DNA of 8,506 nt from Acidobacteriota bacterium (GTDB lineage: Bacteria > Acidobacteriota > Vicinamibacteria > Vicinamibacterales > UBA8438). Position numbers and translations under genes: made by a program. Under the pieces are notes generated by a model. It made no database searches. It saw nothing but the letters and a program-made list of their open reading frames with translations, and was not told where the DNA came from. Position 1 is the first letter of the stretch. Each line of letters starts with the position of its first letter. Below are positions 1-5,795 of this stretch, piece by piece. The DNA lies in NCBI GenBank assembly GCA_012963185.1, contig DTWD01000114.1, forward strand, positions 1 to 8,506. Direction: 5' to 3'.

Positions 1-51
1 GGCGTACCTATTGCCAATCACCCCATTGTTATGAACAAACTGACGGTCTGT

Positions 52-78
52 GCAACTTATAGGTTCGGCATAAGTTGC
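52..78. repeat. Perfect 9-bp inverted repeat after rpmF
   Basis: GCAACTTAT (52-60) and ATAAGTTGC (70-78) are exact reverse complements around a 9-base loop, starting 15 bases after the rpmF stop. No run of T follows on either strand, so it is not a standard intrinsic terminator. It could be a 3' end stabilising or attenuating hairpin, or the stem of a terminator with a poor tail. Confidence 0.5.
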
Positions 79-92
79 CGCCTAAATAAGGC

Positions 93-275
93 TCACGCCT
101 CTTTGACCACCTTCACCTGACGACCCTTGTAATAACCGCAATTTGAACAAACACGGTGGGGTATTTTTGGTTCATGACATTGCGGACATTCATTCGTATA
201 AACAGGATCAAGAGCATCATGAGTACGGCGCTTTGATGTTCTCGATTTTGAATGTCGTCGTTTGGGGTTCGCCAT
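93..275 (-). CDS. rpmF: 50S ribosomal protein L32 (zinc-binding form)
   Basis: A 60-residue basic protein of the large ribosomal subunit. The N-terminus MANPKRRHSKSRTSKRRTHD is the L32 signature. Four cysteines in two CxxC pairs (C30, C33, C43, C46) form a zinc ribbon, so this is the zinc-dependent (C+) form, not the zinc-free paralogue made under zinc limitation. Length is normal. It follows yceD with a four-base gap, the standard yceD-rpmF pair. In many bacteria fatty-acid genes (plsX, fabH) come next, but the window ends too soon to tell. Confidence 0.97.
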   Translation of the reverse strand: MANPKRRHSKSRTSKRRTHDALDPVYTNECPQCHEPKIPHRVCSNCGYYKGRQVKVVKEA

Positions 276-279
276 TTCT

Positions 280-828
280 CTAATCCTTTCCCGTTATCTT
301 GTCCGTCGGCTCTGGAAGTAGCGTACGAAGAGCATCAAGGCGTGGGTCATGCCACTCGGTATCACACCGACAGGCGTCAGCGTTCCTATCGGCACCACAG
401 ACATGACACAATCCCAAGCAATCGTCACGGCACAGTGGCTTCATCGGTGATGCCAACTGCAACTGCTCTCGAGCCATATCACCAAGATCAATTTGGCCGT
501 CTCGATAAAAAGCTGTCGCTAAATCATCCTCAGCAATTTCGTAATCACCTTCTCCCGTATTTACAAGCTGCGGCAGATAGCGCAGGTCCACATCCATCGC
601 CATTGGCACATTGAACGGTTTGAGACACCGACAACATTCCCGGCGAACAGTTGTAACAATGTGACCAAACACTCGGTATTTATCGCGGTCTTTGCGAATC
701 TGAAGCTTGAGCTCGACCGGGGTGGCCACCACCCAATCACTCTCACCCTTATTAACTATTGCAGACGGTGGAAACGATCTCTGAACCACTGCTTCTGAAC
801 CGCGAATTTCTCGTAAGTCCAATAGCAT
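280..828 (-). CDS. yceD: YceD/DUF177 family protein, likely ribosomal large-subunit assembly factor
   Basis: A 182-residue cytoplasmic DUF177 protein. Bacterial YceD and its plant homologues are linked to 23S rRNA accumulation, and the gene is almost always next to rpmF, as here. The family's cysteines are visible: a first cluster C65, C66, C68 (ECCRCLKPF) and a second CRDDCLGLCHVCG (C133, C137, C141, C144) plus C153 and C155 (CRC), which together could bind zinc. The middle is acidic (EGDYEIAEDDLA). The frame extends to a TTG at 834, but the ATG at 828 has GGAG at ideal spacing and is preferred. The stop lies four bases before the L32 ATG, and the L32 ribosome binding site is inside the last yceD codons. 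Molecular activity is not established for the family. Confidence 0.9.
   Translation of the reverse strand: MLLDLREIRGSEAVVQRSFPPSAIVNKGESDWVVATPVELKLQIRKDRDKYRVFGHIVTTVRRECCRCLKPFNVPMAMDVDLRYLPQLVNTGEGDYEIAEDDLATAFYRDGQIDLGDMAREQLQLASPMKPLCRDDCLGLCHVCGADRNADACRCDTEWHDPRLDALRTLLPEPTDKITGKD
284..287 (-). promoter_or_regulatory. Ribosome binding site of rpmF inside yceD
   Basis: AGGA, part of AAAGGA, eight bases before the rpmF ATG at 275. It lies within the last codons of yceD, which implies that rpmF translation is linked to that of yceD. Confidence 0.6.
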
Positions 829-837
829 CAACAATCT

Positions 838-858
838 CCGTGCGTTCGCATTGCACGG
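838..858 (-). promoter_or_regulatory. Hairpin overlapping the yceD ribosome binding site
   Basis: In the 44 bases between dgt and yceD, CCGTGC (858-853) and GCACGG (843-838) form a perfect 6-bp stem with a 9-base loop. The 3' arm includes the first two bases of GGAG (839-836), the ribosome binding site seven bases before the yceD ATG at 828. Folding would partly mask the site. Regulation is inferred from geometry only; a 6-bp stem of this kind could be chance. Confidence 0.35.
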
Positions 859-872
859 CCCCGAACTGTTAA

Positions 873-1949
873 CTATACCACGTGGCCACTTCCAGCCTCA
901 CCCCACGGCCGTGGGACGAACAACTCTTTAAAAAGGCCGATAGCGAACCGGTCTGTCATACCAGCAAGGAAATCTTTCGCTGCAACATCCAAACCATCTC
1001 GCTCGAGTGTCTGATGGCCTAAAAAATGTTCGGGCGTTTCATGAATCTTGTCCCACAGTCCGCTGAGGATGCCATATGCCTTTTTAAACTCTGCTGTAGC
1101 TTCGTCATTCTCGTAGACAGCATCAAAGAGAAAAGCTCGCAAATCAAGAGTCGCCTGGAGCACCTCATCACTCATGTCAACCTCAACACCACTGGAACGA
1201 TTGAGTGTCTGACTAACAACATCCGTAACCATACAACCAATACGCTCAGATGATGTCGAGCCAAGCACGGAAACGAGATTCGATGGCAATTCCTCTAACC
1301 TTAAAATCCCAGCACGAACAGCATCGTCGATATCATGGTTAACGTAGGCAATGATGTCAGCAACTCGCGCAACCTGTCCTTCAAGAGTCGAGGCTCGATG
1401 TTCCGGGTCCGCTCCCACCGGCGCACCTTTCTTCCCCTTTGAATGCTTCGCGATGCCATCTCTCACTTCCCATGTGAGATTTAGTCCTTTGCCTTCCTGC
1501 TCTAGTACATCCACTATCCGAAGACTCTGCTCATAATGGTTAAACCCACCAGGAATTAGCTGTTTTAATACTCGCTCACCAGCATGACCGAACGGCGAGT
1601 GGCCGAGGTCATGTCCCAAAGCTATCGCTTCTGTTAACTCTTCGTTGAGTCGTAATACCTTGGCTATCGTCCGCGCTATTTGTGAAACCTCAAGTGTGTG
1701 AGTAAGTCTGGTACGATAGTGGTCACCCGTTGGAGCTAAAAAGACTTGAGTTTTATGCTTTAGCCGCCGAAACGCCTTTGAATGAACAACCCGGTCTCGG
1801 TCGCGTTGAAACGCTGGGCGAATGACATCTTCTTCCTCAGTGCGAAGCCTTCCTCGACTTTCACTACTGAGTGTCGCAATGGAAGCGAGTGTGTCGCGTT
1901 CACGGGTCTCTAACTGCGCGCGAAGTCCGCCAGTTTCCAAAAAAGTCAT
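873..1949 (-). CDS. dgt: Deoxyguanosinetriphosphate triphosphohydrolase (dGTPase), HD superfamily
   Basis: This 358-residue HD-domain enzyme hydrolyses dGTP, and often other dNTPs, to the nucleoside and triphosphate, trimming the dNTP pool. The metal-binding residues are visible: H84 in RLTHTLEVSQIART, H113-D114 in LGHDLGHSPFGHAGE and D206 in AYVNHDIDD. The N-terminal RDRVVHSKAFRRLKHKTQVF (residues 51-70) and GDHYRTRLTHTLE (75-87) are signatures of the shorter dGTPase-like type rather than the roughly 500-residue E. coli Dgt. H139 and E140 in FNHYEQSLRIV belong to the active-site region. The length is normal for this type. The ATG follows the hfq TAA with no spacer, so translation is probably coupled by reinitiation. 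The strict preference for dGTP in this type is not settled by sequence. Confidence 0.94.
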   Translation of the reverse strand: MTFLETGGLRAQLETRERDTLASIATLSSESRGRLRTEEEDVIRPAFQRDRDRVVHSKAFRRLKHKTQVFLAPTGDHYRTRLTHTLEVSQIARTIAKVLRLNEELTEAIALGHDLGHSPFGHAGERVLKQLIPGGFNHYEQSLRIVDVLEQEGKGLNLTWEVRDGIAKHSKGKKGAPVGADPEHRASTLEGQVARVADIIAYVNHDIDDAVRAGILRLEELPSNLVSVLGSTSSERIGCMVTDVVSQTLNRSSGVEVDMSDEVLQATLDLRAFLFDAVYENDEATAEFKKAYGILSGLWDKIHETPEHFLGHQTLERDGLDVAAKDFLAGMTDRFAIGLFKELFVPRPWGEAGSGHVV

Positions 1950-2183
1950 TTATACGTCAGAAGCTCGGGATGGACCTATTGACACCACCGCATGCTTAAA
2001 CAGCATCAAGTCGGTTCCATCATGCTCTAAAAGCAATGCGAACCGATCGAATCGTTTGATGCGACCAATGATTTCCGAACCATCCATAAGCCGAATGACA
2101 ACCTTTAATCGTTCGCGGCGAGCGCCATTAAGAAATACATCTTGCAATGAACCCTGAGGGGTATGCTCGTGTGCCGCTGACAT
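1950..2183 (-). CDS. hfq: RNA chaperone Hfq
   Basis: A 77-residue Sm-like protein expected to form a hexameric ring that binds sRNAs and mRNAs. The Sm core is clear: LQDVFLN (13-19), FDRF (45-48) and FKHAVVSI (62-69). Proximal-face residues matching E. coli Q8, D9, F42, K56 and H57 are kept as Q14, D15, F48, K63 and H64, and the rim ARRER (21-25) matches the E. coli R16/R17/R19 patch. The distal face is unusual: E. coli Y25, I30, K31 and L32 correspond to R31, S36, E37 and I38. The loop before FKH is one residue longer than in E. coli, and the C-terminal tail is only a few residues. The ATG is preceded by a purine-rich stretch (AGAGAGAAG, then AGG five bases away). It sits between miaA and dgt; its TAA stop is directly followed by the dgt ATG. 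Confidence 0.92.
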   Translation of the reverse strand: MSAAHEHTPQGSLQDVFLNGARRERLKVVIRLMDGSEIIGRIKRFDRFALLLEHDGTDLMLFKHAVVSIGPSRASDV

Positions 2184-2223
2184 TTAGACCTATTCTTCTC
2201 TCTAATTCTTTAAGAGCAATCGT

Positions 2224-3159
2224 TCAAAGTAGCCGAGCCTGTAATACAGAGACTGCCTCTTTTAAAGCGTCTGGATGTTCTCCTGCTCGATTAATCCAAC
2301 GTAGATTAGGCTCTTTACGAAACCAGATCAACTGACGCTTGGCGTAACGTCTATTTTCTTGAACGATTAGCTCGCGCGTCGCCAACTCGTCACGAACACC
2401 ATCTAGATATTCAAGGGCCTGCCGATATACCAACCCTCCAAAAGGGTGTGATTCTCTCGACAAACCTAGATCGATCAAATTTTTAATCTCGTCAATAAGT
2501 CCACGCTGAAATTGATCAGCCACTCTATATTGAACGCGGCTAGCAATCTCCTCAGGTGGCAGATGGAGACCAAACGTGATCACTTGGTATGAAGCGATCG
2601 GAGACCGAGTCGAATCAAAGTGATCCGTAAGCGGCCGTCCGGTCAGGTAATACACTTCGAGAGCCCGAATAAGTCTTTTTTCGTCACGTGGCTGAATTCG
2701 CCGGGCCGATGCCGGGTCAATCCTCGCAACCAGACGATGAAGATACTCGACCCCTCGTCTCCTAGCAATCCTCGCAAGTCGAGTTCGCATTCGATCATCA
2801 CGACCCGGCCCATCAAACAATCCTCGAGTTAACGCACGATAGTAAAGACCAGAACCTCCAACCAAAATCGGCAACCTACCACGACCCGTAATACTGTTGA
2901 TCGCAGTTGTGGCATCACGTGCGTATTGCGCAGCGGAATAGTCACAGGAACCATCCACAACATCGATAAGATGATGGGCTACACCCTGCCGGTCTGAGAT
3001 GGGAGGCTTGTCAGTTCCTATATCAAAACCCTTGTAGACTGCCGTTGAATCACAACTAACCACTTCACCATCAAACCGCTGCGCGACCTTAATGGCGAGA
3101 GTACTTTTCCCTGTAGCTGTTGGCCCAACAATCGCTACAAGAACCGGTGACTCACCCAT
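2224..3159 (-). CDS. miaA: tRNA dimethylallyltransferase MiaA
   Basis: MiaA transfers dimethylallyl to N6 of A37 in tRNAs reading UNN codons, the first step towards ms2i6A. It is cytoplasmic. Seen in order from the ATG at 3159 (311 residues): P-loop GPTATGKST (12-20), CDSTAVYKGFDIGTDKP (36-52) with the catalytic Asp at 37, HHLIDV (62-67), GGSGLYYRAL (101-110), GLIDEIKNLI (220-229), the GGLVYRQALEYLDG block (241-254) and RQLIWFRKEPNLRWI (275-289). The GGSGLY serine takes the place of the usual threonine in GGTGLY, a conservative change. The frame stays open to a TTG at 3183. I prefer the ATG because it places the P-loop at the usual distance, but a GTG at 3171 with GGAA about seven bases upstream is also possible. 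hfq follows after 40 nt, the classic miaA-hfq order. Confidence 0.95.
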   Translation of the reverse strand: MGESPVLVAIVGPTATGKSTLAIKVAQRFDGEVVSCDSTAVYKGFDIGTDKPPISDRQGVAHHLIDVVDGSCDYSAAQYARDATTAINSITGRGRLPILVGGSGLYYRALTRGLFDGPGRDDRMRTRLARIARRRGVEYLHRLVARIDPASARRIQPRDEKRLIRALEVYYLTGRPLTDHFDSTRSPIASYQVITFGLHLPPEEIASRVQYRVADQFQRGLIDEIKNLIDLGLSRESHPFGGLVYRQALEYLDGVRDELATRELIVQENRRYAKRQLIWFRKEPNLRWINRAGEHPDALKEAVSVLQARLL

Positions 3160-3301
3160 GTCTAAAGCCACCAGCACTTCCAAATAATTATCATCATAAA
3201 TATCGCAACAAGCTTAATGGCTCACCAATAGGTCAATCTACTGCCTTGATGCAGACACGAAGATCTATACGTCCGACCCGACGAACAGAGATTAATTTGA
3301 A

Positions 3302-4393
3302 TCAGGCCGGTGGTGATTCATTGAAGAAAAACGTCACCGTAAAAAATGCGCGGTCATCAGGGTATTCAGGAGGTAATGGCTGGGTTGGATTTGATGTCGA
3401 CAACGCATTAAAGGCAGAGTTTGTAAATGCATCCACGTCGGCTGGCTTAGCAATGGTCAATTCAGAAATAGAACCATCACGATGCACGTAGAACGTAAGC
3501 GCGACGTTTCCGTGAAGCGACCGCGACATAATCACGTACGGTATAAACCAATTCCGGCGAATCTGGGCAACAAATCGACGAATCCACGGTCCGAATTCTA
3601 TGCCCTTTGAATCAAACTGAATCCATGGTCCGAATTGACCAACAGAACCCTCTTGATTGTTAAAACTTTCTCGCTGAACATATTGGTTAAGATTCCGCAT
3701 TGCTCGCCCGAGCAATCCATCCGCTGGTCGATCTGAGCCATTGTTCACGGTATCCGGATCACGAAGTCCGTCACCGGGCAACGCCAATGAACCATCCTCT
3801 ATAGCCCTAGCAATCAGTTCCTCTGCCGAGAGTTCGCCTGGATTTTCAGGGCTTCGTGATTTATCAACAGCATCTGAATTCACTGCAGACTCGGTTAATT
3901 CATCCGGATCAGATGGAACTCCTTCTAGTGGGTTAGTTTGATCCGCGTAGAGTTCAGCCGTCGGATCGGTTTCACTGTTAGAAGGGTCATCCGATTCAAC
4001 AAACAATGACGAATTACCCTCGGCATTCGGTAATGCGTTAAGCGGCACGTCTGATTCTGTCGGGGACTGAGCGACTCGATCACGATCCGAGAACGGAGCC
4101 TCTACCCGTGGTGCTTCCTGTGATTCAAGGTCGACACGGGGTTCAATGAAAACAAATGTTCGATTCGCATCTGGAGCAACAAGCGGCTGACTCTGTTGTA
4201 GTTGTGCTAATTCCATCAACCGCTCTTGACGAGCGACCTCAGCAGCACGCACGAACGGCAACATCGGGAGGAACAGAATAAGGGCCGCGACGAAGAGATG
4301 CACAAAGAGCGATAGAAGGACCTGCTCTCGCCAAGACATGGCCGAATCCAGGCTCGGCGGATCTATATAACGGTCCTCTAAGTCAAAGTGCAT
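3302..4393 (-). CDS. TonB-like envelope protein (N-terminal membrane anchor, acidic linker, TonB C-terminal domain)
   Basis: A 363-residue single-pass protein. Residues about 25-49 form one hydrophobic helix (LLSLFVHLFVAALILFLPML), preceded by a short cytoplasmic N-terminus. Residues about 90-225 are a low-complexity linker rich in Asp, Glu, Ser and Asn, unlike the Pro/Lys-rich linker of classical TonB. Residues about 275-357 match the TonB C-terminal fold: RRNWFIP, GNVALTFYVHRDGSI, then AFNAL, the PPEYPDDRA turn and a final beta strand FFTVTFFF. Such proteins couple inner-membrane energy to outer-membrane receptors or other envelope partners; the partner here is unknown and no ExbB/ExbD is nearby. 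A motif FGPWI occurs twice (254-258 and 267-271). The ATG at 4393 has no good Shine-Dalgarno; the ATG at 4339 (MSWREQVLLSL, 18 residues in) is a plausible alternative start. Gaps of 68 and 118 nt on either side suggest it may be transcribed on its own. Confidence 0.8.
   Translation of the reverse strand: MHFDLEDRYIDPPSLDSAMSWREQVLLSLFVHLFVAALILFLPMLPFVRAAEVARQERLMELAQLQQSQPLVAPDANRTFVFIEPRVDLESQEAPRVEAPFSDRDRVAQSPTESDVPLNALPNAEGNSSLFVESDDPSNSETDPTAELYADQTNPLEGVPSDPDELTESAVNSDAVDKSRSPENPGELSAEELIARAIEDGSLALPGDGLRDPDTVNNGSDRPADGLLGRAMRNLNQYVQRESFNNQEGSVGQFGPWIQFDSKGIEFGPWIRRFVAQIRRNWFIPYVIMSRSLHGNVALTFYVHRDGSISELTIAKPADVDAFTNSAFNALSTSNPTQPLPPEYPDDRAFFTVTFFFNESPPA
3581..3636 (-). repeat. 17-bp near-direct repeat within the TonB-like gene
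   Basis: Positions 3581-3597 and 3620-3636 match at 16 of 17 bases, 39 bases (13 codons) apart and in frame. They encode the two FGPWI copies at residues 267-271 and 254-258 of the TonB-like protein, which suggests a short internal tandem duplication just before the C-terminal domain. Confidence 0.6.
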
Positions 4394-4406
4394 GGGCCAA
4401 TTGTTG

Positions 4407-4412
4407 ATTATA
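4407..4412 (-). promoter_or_regulatory. Possible -10 promoter element before the TonB-like gene
   Basis: A perfect TATAAT on the minus strand in the 68-nt gap between ubiE and the TonB-like gene. No good TTGACA-like element is found at 16-18 bases upstream (the hexamer there reads ACTCGT or GACTCG), and there is no extended -10 TG. If used, transcription would begin only a few bases before the ATG at 4393, leaving more room for the internal ATG at 4339. An AT-rich hexamer like this can arise by chance. Confidence 0.25.
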
Positions 4413-4461
4413 ACTGGCTCTACACCGCGACGAGTCCGCTATTTTTATCTTAGGACATCGT

Positions 4462-5196
4462 TCACTCCAATGCAGAACCATGGGCCCGAACGCCTTCATA
4501 AAGATAGACGATACCGAATTGCAGCATGTGAGCCCGAGTCCCAATAAACCCAGCCTCCTGCATCATTTGGCAGAATGCCAAACCACTCGGAAATTCCCCA
4601 ACCGACTGCGGTAAATAGCTATAAGCACTGTCGTGCCCAGAAGCAAGACGACCGAACCATGGCAGGACCCTTCGAAAATACCACCTATATAGTGTTCGAA
4701 TACCAGGCATACTAGGCATCCCAAACTCTAGAATCGCCAACCGTCCGCCTGGACGAACCACCCGCCGAATTTCCAGTAGCGCCCGCATCGGATTCTGAAT
4801 ATTCCGAATTCCGAAAGCTATCGTCACCGCATCTACCGACCCAGGCGGTAGTGGAATCGCAGTCCCATCCGCACGAAGTAGGTGTACCTTTGTCAATAAA
4901 TTCTGGGTATTTAACTTTTTCTGGCCGTGCTTTAACATTTCAGCCGAAAAATCGACTCCAATGACACGATGAGATGAATGCTGGGTCTCACATAGCGCAA
5001 TAGCCACATCAGCAGTGCCCGTACACAGGTCAAGAACGGTTTGAGTCCCAGTTAATCCAAGCGACCTAACCATTCGCCGACGCCAGCGCCTATCAAAGCC
5101 GACACTCAGAAATCGGTTCAATGAATCGTAATGCCCTGCGATCGCATCAAACATACCCGCGATGCGATCCGGGGCTTTATTAACTACCCGGCCCAT
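4462..5196 (-). CDS. ubiE: Demethylmenaquinone methyltransferase UbiE/MenG
   Basis: This class I SAM-dependent C-methyltransferase (244 residues) carries out the last step of menaquinone synthesis, methylating demethylmenaquinone; in quinone-mixed organisms the same family also acts in ubiquinone synthesis. Visible motifs are the N-terminal MFDAIAGHYDSLNRFLSVG (residues 15-33), SAM motif I DLCTGTADVA (56-65), the acidic VDFSAEML (81-88), RADG (108-111), then VDAVTIAFGIRNI (121-133), RVVRPGGRL (145-153) and the C-terminal YSYLPQSVGEF (192-202). The length is normal for the family. The ATG at 5196 gives a 13-nt overlap with the flavin prenyltransferase gene; its Shine-Dalgarno is weak, which fits coupled translation. 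With no other quinone pathway in view, a menaquinone role is the simplest reading; menG is an equally valid symbol. Confidence 0.95.
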   Translation of the reverse strand: MGRVVNKAPDRIAGMFDAIAGHYDSLNRFLSVGFDRRWRRRMVRSLGLTGTQTVLDLCTGTADVAIALCETQHSSHRVIGVDFSAEMLKHGQKKLNTQNLLTKVHLLRADGTAIPLPPGSVDAVTIAFGIRNIQNPMRALLEIRRVVRPGGRLAILEFGMPSMPGIRTLYRWYFRRVLPWFGRLASGHDSAYSYLPQSVGEFPSGLAFCQMMQEAGFIGTRAHMLQFGIVYLYEGVRAHGSALE

Positions 5197-5795
5197 GCTG
5201 GATACAGGTCATTTTCAATGCCAAGACATGACAAAATTTTTCCTGCCATGAAATCAGATAGGTCGTCGATGGTTTCAGGCCCCTGGTAGAAAGCCGGCAT
5301 CGCTGGCAACACCTGAGCTCCTGCCTCCGCGCAAAGTACCATATTTCTGAGTTGCGGAAGACTCATCGGGGTTTCTCGAGGAACAATGACCAAGCGCCGT
5401 CGTTCTTTAAGCATCACATCAGCCGCCCGCTCAATGAGATTACGTGACAACCCATGAGCCACTCCCGCCAGTGTTTTCATTGAACACGGAACGATTGCCA
5501 TGGCGTCACACAAATAGCTTCCACTCGCGATGGTCGCACCGACATCTTTATTACCATGGATTACAAAGTTGTCCGAAGCAACCGTGACGCCATAGCGTGC
5601 AGAAATATACGAAGCTAATTTGTCAACAGCAGCCTCTGCTCCAAGTTCATCACGCAGAAGTCGACGCCCAAGATCTGATACTACCAATTCTACCTGGATA
5701 TCTAGTGCCAGCAGTGAGGACACCGTCCGGACTGCATAAAGCGCGCCACTTGCACCTGTAACGCCTATTGCAACTCGTCTCAGCCTAGCCGACAT
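5184..5795 (-). CDS. mqnM: UbiX-family flavin prenyltransferase, probable MqnM
   Basis: This 203-residue enzyme transfers dimethylallyl to reduced FMN, giving prenylated FMN for a UbiD-type decarboxylase. Here that would be MqnL, acting on prenylated dihydroxynaphthoate. It shows the Rossmann-like GVTGASG (G11-G17, with S16), the VPCSMKTLAGVAHG block, R123, K130 in LKERR, R140-E141 in VPRETP and Y170 in PAFY. These line up at an offset of one with the Pseudomonas UbiX residues S15, R122, K129, R139, E140 and Y169. The position matching R185 is K186, a conservative change. I chose the ATG at 5795 over the longer frame to 5837 because AGGGG lies six bases upstream and the protein then starts MSARLRRVAIG, the usual distance from the glycine motif. 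The gene overlaps the prenyltransferase by 11 nt and ubiE by 13 nt, so coupled translation is likely. Confidence 0.92.
   Translation of the reverse strand: MSARLRRVAIGVTGASGALYAVRTVSSLLALDIQVELVVSDLGRRLLRDELGAEAAVDKLASYISARYGVTVASDNFVIHGNKDVGATIASGSYLCDAMAIVPCSMKTLAGVAHGLSRNLIERAADVMLKERRRLVIVPRETPMSLPQLRNMVLCAEAGAQVLPAMPAFYQGPETIDDLSDFMAGKILSCLGIENDLYPAWAG

Noticed and set aside
1..51. Start of a plsX- or fabH-like gene after rpmF
   Set aside because: That is the common neighbour, but the ATG here is followed at once by a TGA, and the few codons after possible GTG or TTG starts do not match either family well enough to call.
252..614. 120-codon plus-strand frame opposite yceD
   Set aside because: It lies wholly antisense to yceD and rpmF, which have clear family motifs, and its product shows no recognisable domain and a composition typical of an antisense shadow.
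3184..3301. Promoter or regulatory RNA in the gap before miaA
   Set aside because: A TTGACC hexamer is present on the minus strand, but there is no -10 hexamer at proper spacing, and the TATGAT/GATAAT hexamers lack a -35. No strong hairpin was found.
3120..3491. 123-codon plus-strand frame spanning the TonB-like/miaA gap
   Set aside because: It covers the 118-nt gap but is mostly antisense to the ends of the TonB-like and miaA genes. No ribosome binding site or known motif is evident.
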